Origin: a virus
Direction: 5' to 3' (one strand)
IMG/VR virus record: IMGVR_UViG_3300031951_000597
Location: 1-35,829 of that record
Length of the DNA: 35,829 bases
The notes beneath the pieces are model-generated. The model saw only the letters and a list, made by a program, of their open reading frames with translations, ran no database searches and had not been told where the DNA came from. A program made the position numbers and the translations under genes. The stretch's first letter is position 1; the number at the start of each line of letters is the position of its first letter. Below are positions 1 to 6,218 of the stretch, in pieces.

Positions 1-229
1 ATACCCATGGGGGTCGTCACCTGGGGACTGTTCGTGTGCACGGTCGGGGCCGACGTGCAGGGCGATCGCATCGAGGCGTATCGCTGGGCCTGGGGGCGCG
101 GCCTCGAGCGGCAGATTGTCGAGCGCGCGGTCTTCTACGGCGACCCGTCGCAGGCCGAGACCGAGCCCGGCAGCCCCTGGGCGGCGCTTACCGAGTGGCG
201 CAGGGCGCCGGTGCTGCACGCCAGCGGCA
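1..229. repeat. Terminal redundancy, left copy
   Basis: This stretch matches 35601-35829 colinearly. It differs at only three positions: 3 (A versus C), 36 (G versus C) and 102 (C versus T). All three are third-codon-position, synonymous changes in the terminase frame. The simplest reading is a circular or circularly permuted genome of about 35,600 bp, with the contig ends overlapping and the two ends drawn from slightly different phage variants. Confidence 0.9.
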
Positions 230-951
230 AGCCGGTGCCGACGCTGGCATGCTTCATCGACTCGGGTGGCCACCACACCCAGGCGGTCTACAGCTACGCC
301 CGAACGCACAAGCTCTTCCACGTCTACGCAATCAAGGGCAGCTCGCAGCCCGGGCGCGCAATCCTGGGCAAGCCCACGCCGCAGGACGTCAACTGGCGGG
401 GCAACCGGGTCAAGGGTGGCGTGCAGCTGTGGCCGATCGGCACCGACAGCGCCAAGGCCGAGATCTACGGGCGCTTGCGCACCACCGAGCCGGGCCCGGG
501 CTACGTGCACCTGTCCAGGCACATGGCGCCCGAGGTCTTCGAGCAGCTCACCGCGGAGCGGCTGGTAACCCGCTACGTCAAGGGCCGGCCTCGCCTCGAG
601 TGGGTCAAGACGCCCGGCCGGCGCAACGAGGCGCTCGACTGCGGCGTGTACGCGCTGGCGGCGGCGCACTTCGTCGGCATGGACCGGTGGCGCGAGGGCG
701 AGTGGGCACGCTGGCAGGCAAGGGTAGAAAGCCGCGACCTGTTCGACGCCGCCGCGCCTGCCGAGACGACTGCGCCGGTGGACGAGACGACTGCGCCGGT
801 GGACGAGACGACCGCGCCGGCGGGCGAAACGCAAGCGGCTGCGGCCGAGACGCCGACCGCTCCTGCCCAGGCCGCCGCCACGCCCGCGCCCGCCAAGCCG
901 CGCCGGCCGGCGCCGCCCAGTTTCCAGAGACCTCGAGGCCGAACATGGTGA
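1..951 (+). CDS. Terminase large subunit, C-terminal part (partial)
   Basis: This is the nuclease half of a GpA-family large terminase, the enzyme that cuts concatemeric DNA and, with its ATPase half, drives it into the prohead. The frame is open from base 1. It continues the gene that starts at 34452, and joined across the contig ends the protein is 699 aa, near the size of lambda gpA (641). Acidic residues typical of the RNase H-like nuclease fold appear in GADVQGD, CFIDSGG and EALDCGVYA. The last ~70 residues are a low-complexity Ala/Pro/Thr tail with a tandem TAPVDET repeat. It overlaps the next gene by 7 nt. The first 229 bases duplicate the end of the window. Confidence 0.93.
   Translation: MPMGVVTWGLFVCTVGADVQGDRIEAYRWAWGRGLERQIVERAVFYGDPSQAETEPGSPWAALTEWRRAPVLHASGKPVPTLACFIDSGGHHTQAVYSYARTHKLFHVYAIKGSSQPGRAILGKPTPQDVNWRGNRVKGGVQLWPIGTDSAKAEIYGRLRTTEPGPGYVHLSRHMAPEVFEQLTAERLVTRYVKGRPRLEWVKTPGRRNEALDCGVYALAAAHFVGMDRWREGEWARWQARVESRDLFDAAAPAETTAPVDETTAPVDETTAPAGETQAAAAETPTAPAQAAATPAPAKPRRPAPPSFQRPRGRTW
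760..822 (+). repeat. Three 21-bp tandem repeats in the terL tail
   Basis: Three head-to-tail 21-bp units (760-780, 781-801, 802-822) encode seven-residue units like DETTAPV in the disordered C-terminal tail of the large terminase. The first two are almost identical and the third has diverged. In-frame tandem repeats like this can change copy number without breaking the enzyme. Confidence 0.85.
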
Positions 952-1232
952 TTGACCGAGACATCATCCGCGACATCATCCGACGCATCCAGTCGGCCGA
1001 GGAGGCCGCGCAGCGCCGGCTCGACGCGGAGCTGGCCCGCAAGATCGAGCTCGAGGCCCGCCAGTCGTGGGGCGGATGCAAGGTGCACGTCCCGTCGCGC
1101 CCGTGCGCGGTCGAGCGCGCCGAGCGTGTCGAGCGGGCGTACCTCGAGGGACACCGTGTCGCCGACATCGCCGCGGCCGAGGGCGTGACGACCCGCACGG
1201 TGCTCAACATCGTCCGTCGCACGAGTAGGTGA
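945..1232 (+). CDS. Mor/C-family transcription activator-like protein
   Basis: This 95-aa protein resembles the Mor/C family of phage activators (Mu middle and late gene activators). The middle carries SWGGCKVHVPSR, matching the WGG-x-hydrophobic-(I/V)P signature of that family. The C-terminal 35 residues (AYLEGHRVADIAAAEGVTTR and onward) form a helix-turn-helix with the family's usual spacing. The N-terminus is a charged helix (IIRDIIRRIQ). It is shorter than Mu Mor (129 aa). The start is the ATG overlapping the terL stop by 7 nt, which suggests translational coupling. It lies directly before a conserved 47-bp element, a possible target site. Family assignment is by motif only; binding and activation are untested. 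Confidence 0.72.
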   Translation: MVIDRDIIRDIIRRIQSAEEAAQRRLDAELARKIELEARQSWGGCKVHVPSRPCAVERAERVERAYLEGHRVADIAAAEGVTTRTVLNIVRRTSR

Positions 1233-1273
1233 AAAACGCGGGTGGAAATTTCACCCCCTGGTCGGGCTCAATA
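1227..1273 (+). promoter_or_regulatory. Conserved 47-bp pre-start element, copy A
   Basis: This element matches 6167-6213 at 43 of 47 positions. It ends 4 nt before the ATG at 1278. It contains an inverted repeat, GGTGAAA (1228-1234) and TTTCACC (1249-1255), with a 14-nt loop. Three of the four differences between copies fall in the loop and the stem is unchanged. No Shine-Dalgarno sequence lies between the element and the start codon. Role unknown: it could be an activator site for the adjacent Mor-like protein, an RNA hairpin controlling translation, or a promoter of a short-leader mRNA. Confidence 0.7.
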
Positions 1274-1277
1274 GGCC

Positions 1278-1826
1278 ATGGCCACGCCCACCACTGAGCC
1301 AGGCTCCATCGTGGCTGGCGACACAGCCAAGTGGCTGCGGTCGCTGGACGAGTACCCCGCATCGCAGAGCTGGGTGCTGTCGTACACGCTCGTCAGCGCG
1401 GCGCAGCGCTACACCTTCACCGCGACGGCCAGCGGCGACGACCACCTGGTCAACGTGGCCGCCACCACGACGCAATCGTGGGCCGCCGGCACCTACAGCT
1501 GGGTCGCGCGCGTCTCGAAGGCCGGCGAGGTCTTCACCGTCGGCTCGGGAACGATCGTCGTGCGGCCGTCGTTCGGCGCTGCCGTCGACGCGCGCAGCCA
1601 TGCTCGCAAGGTGCTCGAGGCGATCGAGGCGGTGCTCGAGGGGCGCGCAACCAGCGAAGTCGCCCAGTACGAGATCGCCGGCCGGTCGTTGCGCTACATC
1701 GAGCCGGCCGAGCTCCTGAAGCTGCGCGACCGCTATCGCGCCGAGGTCGCACGCGAGGACGCGGCGCAACAGGTCGCCGCTGGGCTGCCTGACAGTCGCC
1801 GCGTGTTCGTGCGCTTTGCCCGCTGA
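1278..1826 (+). CDS. Head-tail connector candidate (gpW position)
   Basis: A 182-aa protein between the terminase and the portal, where lambda has gpW. The N-terminal ~100 residues look beta-rich (VLSYTLVSAAQRYTFTATAS), and the C-terminal ~75 residues are helical with the pattern LEAIEAVLEG, YEIAGRSLRYI and ELLKLRDRYRAEV. That helical pattern is familiar from small phage head-joining proteins that sit just before lambda-type portals. I cannot assign a named family with certainty. The start follows the conserved 47-bp element and lacks a visible Shine-Dalgarno sequence. The portal gene begins 9 nt after the stop. Confidence 0.65.
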   Translation: MATPTTEPGSIVAGDTAKWLRSLDEYPASQSWVLSYTLVSAAQRYTFTATASGDDHLVNVAATTTQSWAAGTYSWVARVSKAGEVFTVGSGTIVVRPSFGAAVDARSHARKVLEAIEAVLEGRATSEVAQYEIAGRSLRYIEPAELLKLRDRYRAEVAREDAAQQVAAGLPDSRRVFVRFAR

Positions 1827-1835
1827 GGTCTTCTG

Positions 1836-3749
1836 ATGGCACGACCTGGACTGGCGCAGCGATGGCGCGCCCGGCTGGCGCAACTGATCGCGCCGCCGCC
1901 GACGCCTCGCCGCCTTGGCATGCGCCGCTTCGACGCGGCGCGCATCGATCGCCTCACGGGCAACTGGCTGGCGACCTCGGCATCGATCAACGAAGAGCTT
2001 CGCACCGACCTCGACAAGCTGCGGATGCGCGGCCGCGACCTGGTCAAGAACAACGACTACGCTCGCAAGTTCGTGTCGATGTGCCAGACCAACATCGTGG
2101 GCCCCGACGGCTTCAAGCTGCAGGCGCGCATTGAGAACCGGCCGGGCGTGCCGGACGGCCTCGCCAACGGGGCGATCGAGGCCGCCTTTGCGGAGTGGGC
2201 GCGTGCTGCCGACATCACCGGCACGATGAGCCTGCGCGACCTTTGCGAGACGCTGATCGGGCAGCTGCCCTCCGACGGCGAGTTCCTCGCCAAGTTCATC
2301 CGCGGCCCGGAGGCGGGCAACCGCTTCAACTTCGCGGTGCAGCTCATCGACGTCGACCGCATCGACACCCAGTACAACACGACCGCGACCGGCACCGGCA
2401 ACCGCATCACGATGGGCGTCGAGCGCGACACAGCCGGCCGGCCGGTGGCCCTGTGGCTGTTCGATGGCCACCCGAACGACGGGCCCAACAGCTCGAGGAC
2501 CCGCGTGCGGGTCAGCACCGACGACGTGCTGCACCGGTTCAAGGTCGTCACACCGGGTCAGGCGCGCGGCGTGCCGTGGATGGCGCCCGGGATGCTGAGC
2601 CTGCATCACCTGGGCGGGTTCAAGCTGGCGGCGCTGCTGGCGGCCGAGCACGGCGCGAACCACTTCGGCTTCTTCCACAGCCCGGACGGCGTCAGCCCCG
2701 TCGGGGCTGTCGACGAGGAGGACCAGCCGATCACGACCAGCCAGCCGGGCACCTTCGACACGCTGCCGCCGGGCGTGACCTTCACGCCGTTCGAGTCGAA
2801 GTACCCGTCCGACAACTTCGGGCCGTTCGTGAAGGTGACGCTGCAGAGGATCGCCTCTGGATGGGGCGTGGCCTACCACTCGCTGGCCAACGACCTCGAA
2901 GGCGTGTCGTTCAGCTCCATCCGCAGCGGCACGCTCGAGGAGCGCGATCGCTGGGCCGCAGACCAGAGCTGGTTCATCGGGGCCTTCCTCGAACCGCTGT
3001 ACGCGGCCTGGCTGCAGCAGGCGCTGCTCAGCTCGGCGATCGTGCTGCCCAACGGCAGCGCCCTCCCGGCGGCCAAGATCGACAAGTTCCAGGCGCACGA
3101 ATGGCAGGGGCGGCGCTGGGAGTGGGTCGACCCGAAGACCGACATGGAGGCGAAGATCCTCAGCGTGAAGGCCGGCTTGATGGCCCCGCAGGATCTTGCC
3201 GCGCAGATGGGCTACGACTTCGACGCCACGCTGGCCAAGATCAAGGCCGCGCAGGAGCTGGCCTCGTCGTATGGCGTCGCGCTGCATGCCTACGACGGCG
3301 CGCCAGGTGCCGTCCCGGCCGCGCCCGATGCGCCGGCCGATGACCCCGCTGCCCGCGATGCGGCGCCGACCGAGGTCGCGCTCGCCATCGACACGGCCAA
3401 CCGCGCGATCGAGGCACTGCGGGATCGGCCGGCGCCGGCCGCCGCGCCGGTCTCGGTGCACCTGGGCATCGATCGCGAACAGGCAGCCGGCATGGCGCGC
3501 GAGCTCGAGCAGCTGCACCGAGCCACGCTGCAGCAGATCAGAGAGGACGTCCAGGCCATGCCGATCGTCATCCCCGCGCCCGTCGTGAACGTGGCCGCGC
3601 CCGTCGTCAATGTCGCGGCGCCCGAGGTCACGGTCGAGGCCAACATGCCGCCGCCCGAGGTCGTCGTCAATCACCCGACCATGGCCATCCAGACCGTCGA
3701 GCGCAACGACGCCGGCGACATCCTTCAGACCACAACCCGGTACGCCTGA
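1836..3749 (+). CDS. Portal protein, lambda gpB family
   Basis: A 637-aa lambda-family portal, which forms the ring through which DNA enters and leaves the capsid and nucleates head assembly. Recognisable stretches include RGRDLVKNNDYARKFVSM, NIVGPDGFKLQAR, SDGEFLAKF and GVPWMAPGMLSLHHLGGFK near the middle. The C-terminal extension is repetitive (APVVNVAAPVVNVAAPEV) and ends in a short VERNDAGDI segment, a tail I associate with portals and neck proteins of related phages. The stop codon overlaps the next ATG by one base (TGATG), pointing to coupled translation. Length is somewhat above lambda gpB (533 aa) because of this tail. Confidence 0.93.
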   Translation: MARPGLAQRWRARLAQLIAPPPTPRRLGMRRFDAARIDRLTGNWLATSASINEELRTDLDKLRMRGRDLVKNNDYARKFVSMCQTNIVGPDGFKLQARIENRPGVPDGLANGAIEAAFAEWARAADITGTMSLRDLCETLIGQLPSDGEFLAKFIRGPEAGNRFNFAVQLIDVDRIDTQYNTTATGTGNRITMGVERDTAGRPVALWLFDGHPNDGPNSSRTRVRVSTDDVLHRFKVVTPGQARGVPWMAPGMLSLHHLGGFKLAALLAAEHGANHFGFFHSPDGVSPVGAVDEEDQPITTSQPGTFDTLPPGVTFTPFESKYPSDNFGPFVKVTLQRIASGWGVAYHSLANDLEGVSFSSIRSGTLEERDRWAADQSWFIGAFLEPLYAAWLQQALLSSAIVLPNGSALPAAKIDKFQAHEWQGRRWEWVDPKTDMEAKILSVKAGLMAPQDLAAQMGYDFDATLAKIKAAQELASSYGVALHAYDGAPGAVPAAPDAPADDPAARDAAPTEVALAIDTANRAIEALRDRPAPAAAPVSVHLGIDREQAAGMARELEQLHRATLQQIREDVQAMPIVIPAPVVNVAAPVVNVAAPEVTVEANMPPPEVVVNHPTMAIQTVERNDAGDILQTTTRYA

Positions 3750-4198
3750 TGTCCGACAACACCGCGCTGAACCCAGGCACCGGTGGCGACCTGATCGCCA
3801 CCGACGAGCTGGTCGCCGTGAATGGGCTGCCTGCCGACCCAGGCCTGAAAGTCCAGCGTGTGAAGGTTGGCTTCGGCGGGGACGGGCAACTGCACGATGT
3901 CAGCCCTACCGCGCCGATGCCGGTCACCGACGGGGCGGTGCAGGACCTCCTGCTGCGTCTGCTCGGCATCTCCGTTTCGCCGTTCGGCTACGACAAGTCG
4001 CTGCAGCGGTATCGCCAGACGGCGGTGATCGAGTCCGGGACAGTCACCACCGTGACAACGGTCACCACGGTCACCACGGTGACCACGGTTGCTGCCGTGA
4101 ACAACCTGGCGGCCATCGGCGGCTACAACGCGCAGATGCAGGTGCTGGACCAGAACCGCGCCGCGTGGGCCGCCTGCGTGCGAGCAAGGATCACCTGA
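3749..4198 (+). CDS. Conserved phage virion-module protein with TTV repeats
   Basis: A 149-aa protein of unknown function. The N-terminal half has the pattern LKVQRVKVGFGGDGQLHDV and PMPVTDG, which I recognise from small proteins near portals and tail genes in other siphoviruses, without a defined role. Residues 98-114 are a perfect three-residue repeat (VTTVTTV and so on), encoded by 9-bp tandem units at 4043-4090. The C-terminus (YNAQMQVLDQNRAAW) is helical. It is coupled to the portal by a TGATG overlap, and the next gene starts one base after its stop, so it is probably made with the head proteins. Confidence 0.7.
   Translation: MSDNTALNPGTGGDLIATDELVAVNGLPADPGLKVQRVKVGFGGDGQLHDVSPTAPMPVTDGAVQDLLLRLLGISVSPFGYDKSLQRYRQTAVIESGTVTTVTTVTTVTTVTTVAAVNNLAAIGGYNAQMQVLDQNRAAWAACVRARIT
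4043..4090 (+). repeat. 9-bp tandem repeats encoding VTT units
   Basis: Five consecutive 9-bp units of the form GTSACMACS encode the repeating tripeptide VTT within the gene at 3749-4198. The repeat preserves frame, so copy number may vary between related phages. Confidence 0.8.
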
Positions 4199-4199
4199 G

Positions 4200-5804
4200 A
4201 TGCCCAACACCTTCAAGAAGGTCATCGACACGCTGGTGTGGCGACAGGTCGCGCCTGCGCCCAACGCGCACGCCGCGGCGGCCTGCCTGGCCTCGGACCT
4301 GCGCAACGACGTCAGCCGCAACCCGTTCGCCTATCAGCTCGTCAGCGCTGCGGTCCTGAACCGATTCAACATCGTCACGAAGGCGTGGCATTTCGTGCAG
4401 AACCCGGGCCTCGCCGGGACGTTCGGCGCGGGCGCCGCCGCGGCGTTCGTGCCGTCGTTGGGCCTCGTCGGCACGCTGGCTGCAGGAGCGACGACGACCA
4501 GCGTCGTGCTGAGCACCGCGCTGCCCACTGCCGTCGGCCTGAACATGCTGGCCAGCCGCGGCGGCTCTGGCGACTTCGGCTTCCGGCTGCGAATCATCGA
4601 CACGGTGGCCGGCAAGACCGAGGAGCGCTGGATCACCGGGAACACCGCCGGCACCGCGCCCACCATCAACGTCGGCGCCGCCTTCACGTTCACGCCGGCA
4701 ACCGGCGCGCGCTACGAGATCCTGGGCGGTCGGCTTTTCATGCTGGGCGCCGGCACGACCGCCGCGAACATCTGGCGGTCGTTCGAGGTGGCGAGCAACA
4801 CGCTGTCCACCGGACTTTCGACGACCGGCTTGCCGGCCACCATTGCCACCGACTCGGCAATCGCCGTGCTCGACGAGCTGTACGTGCCCTACAACCACGC
4901 CCCGGGCGAAGGGATGGTCAAGGGCTCGTTCCTGTACGACACCGGCTTGAACGCGCTGAGCGCAACCGGTTCGGCGGCGTCCACACTCACCGGCCAGGCA
5001 AGCGGCGGCGACGCGGTCATCGCGGCCAACGAGTACCGGAACTTTCAGATCCGGATCGTGCAGGACACGGTCACGCCGGGCGCTGTCGGTCAGCGACGGA
5101 TCATCGCCTCGCACACCGCGGGCCCCTCGCCGGTCTTCACGCTCGGCACCGCCTGGACGACGCAGCCGAGTTCGAGCGCCAAGTACGTGATCGAGCAGCC
5201 CAACCTGCTGCTGCTGCGATCAAGCGCCACGACGACGGTCTACGCGTGGAACTACACCGACGCGACCATCAACAACGGCACGAACAACATCCCGGCGAAC
5301 AGCTGGTCGACCACCTACTTCGGCGCGGCGCCGGCGGCCAACGCGGCCGGCGGCATCTGGGCGCCGTCGTTTGGCATCCAGCCCGACTCCGGGCGCAACG
5401 CCAGGCACAGCTTCAACTACTTCTTCCGGGGCGGCGCCGTCACGCTGGACGTGCTTGACATCGCCGGCTCGATCACCGGCACCTGGACTGGCGCGATCAC
5501 CTACGACGGCAGCACCACGCTCGGCACCGGCACCAGCGGCGTCTACTCGCCCTTCGGCAGCGAAGGCCGCATGACCTACATCAACGCCTACACGGCGTCG
5601 GCCATCTCGCAGATCTTCCGGTTCGATGCCCAGAACAGGGTGCTGTCGCCCTACGCGCCGACCGACTTCCTGCAGGCCGGAACGGCGGCTGTCGGCAACC
5701 GCATGGCGGCGTACTGCGCGATCGACGGCACCGACAAGTACGACGTGGTTCTCCTCAACGCGCACCTCTCCACGGTGACGCAGGAACTGGTGGTGCTCGT
5801 ATGA
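4200..5804 (+). CDS. Large beta-rich virion protein, function unknown
   Basis: A 534-aa protein between the portal and the protease/capsid gene. The first ~60 residues (FKKVIDTLVWRQVAPAPNAH) are polar and partly helical. The rest is rich in Gly, Thr, Ser, Ala and Asn with alternating hydrophobic residues, the composition of beta-sandwich or propeller-like virion proteins such as head fibres or decoration proteins. No catalytic motif is visible. It follows the TTV-repeat protein by one base and overlaps the next small gene by ATGA, so all are likely co-translated. Lambda has no counterpart in this position. A head-fibre or capsid-surface role is inference from position and composition only. 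Confidence 0.7.
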   Translation: MPNTFKKVIDTLVWRQVAPAPNAHAAAACLASDLRNDVSRNPFAYQLVSAAVLNRFNIVTKAWHFVQNPGLAGTFGAGAAAAFVPSLGLVGTLAAGATTTSVVLSTALPTAVGLNMLASRGGSGDFGFRLRIIDTVAGKTEERWITGNTAGTAPTINVGAAFTFTPATGARYEILGGRLFMLGAGTTAANIWRSFEVASNTLSTGLSTTGLPATIATDSAIAVLDELYVPYNHAPGEGMVKGSFLYDTGLNALSATGSAASTLTGQASGGDAVIAANEYRNFQIRIVQDTVTPGAVGQRRIIASHTAGPSPVFTLGTAWTTQPSSSAKYVIEQPNLLLLRSSATTTVYAWNYTDATINNGTNNIPANSWSTTYFGAAPAANAAGGIWAPSFGIQPDSGRNARHSFNYFFRGGAVTLDVLDIAGSITGTWTGAITYDGSTTLGTGTSGVYSPFGSEGRMTYINAYTASAISQIFRFDAQNRVLSPYAPTDFLQAGTAAVGNRMAAYCAIDGTDKYDVVLLNAHLSTVTQELVVLV

Positions 5805-5968
5805 GCCTCGAAGACCTGATCCGGCTGCTCGAGGCGCGCCTGGCCGCGCTGAACACCGCGATGGCCACGGCGACGTCGGTGGGTGACCTCGCGCGGATCG
5901 GCCAGCTCGAGGTCGAGGTGGTGACCACGCAGGACACGCTGGATCGGGTGCGTTCGCTGCTCGGGTAG
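5801..5968 (+). CDS. Small coiled-coil phage protein (55 aa)
   Basis: A 55-aa ORF starting with the ATGA overlap of the preceding stop. The sequence is almost entirely heptad-like helix (LEDLIRLLEARLAALNTAMA, then GQLEVEVVTTQDTLDRVRSLL), consistent with a short two-helix coiled coil. Proteins of this size and pattern occur among phage head-tail genes, but the function is not known to me. The tight coupling at both ends (the next ATG is 2 nt after the stop) supports it as a real gene. Confidence 0.75.
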   Translation: MSLEDLIRLLEARLAALNTAMATATSVGDLARIGQLEVEVVTTQDTLDRVRSLLG

Positions 5969-5970
5969 CC

Positions 5971-6165
5971 ATGCTGCTGCCCCTGCTGCTGAACAACCTG
6001 CTGGCTCAGCAGCCGCCCGAGCCGCAGCCAGCCTCTGGTGGCGGCCGTGCGCGCCGGTCGGTGCACTGGATACCGTTGAGCCCGCAACCAGGGCCGAGCA
6101 ACCCCGACGCGCCGATCCGCCGGCGTCGTCGCGATGACGAGCTGATCGCGCTGTTCAAGCCCTGA
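5971..6165 (+). CDS. Small phage protein with hydrophobic N-terminus (64 aa)
   Basis: A 64-aa ORF beginning 2 nt after the preceding stop. Residues 1-12 are hydrophobic (MLLPLLLNNLLA), the middle is proline-rich and basic, and the C-terminus is RRRRRDDELIALFKP. The polybasic stretch followed by a short acidic/hydrophobic tail recurs in small virion-module proteins of related phages. No function can be assigned. The second copy of the 47-bp element begins one base after its stop codon. Confidence 0.65.
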   Translation: MLLPLLLNNLLAQQPPEPQPASGGGRARRSVHWIPLSPQPGPSNPDAPIRRRRRDDELIALFKP

Positions 6166-6166
6166 G

Positions 6167-6213
6167 AGGTGAAAAAGTGGGGTGGAAATTTCACCCCCCG
6201 GTCGGGCTCAATA
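6167..6213 (+). promoter_or_regulatory. Conserved 47-bp pre-start element, copy B
   Basis: Second copy of the element at 1227-1273. It keeps the GGTGAAA/TTTCACC stem (6168-6174 and 6189-6195) while the loop differs at three adjacent-codon-scale positions. It ends 5 nt before the protease/capsid ATG at 6219, again with no Shine-Dalgarno sequence in the gap. Both copies precede genes needed in high amount (connector/portal and capsid), which fits a role in late head-gene expression. Confidence 0.7.
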
Positions 6214-6218
6214 CCCTC

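Noticed and set aside
1251-3674. Long minus-strand open frame over the portal gene
   Set aside because: Shadow frame without recognisable motifs; the portal reading on the plus strand is unambiguous.
6177-6218. Earlier start of the protease/capsid gene
   Set aside because: It lies inside the conserved 47-bp element, whose counterpart at 1227 is non-coding relative to its gene; Met at 6219 is preferred.
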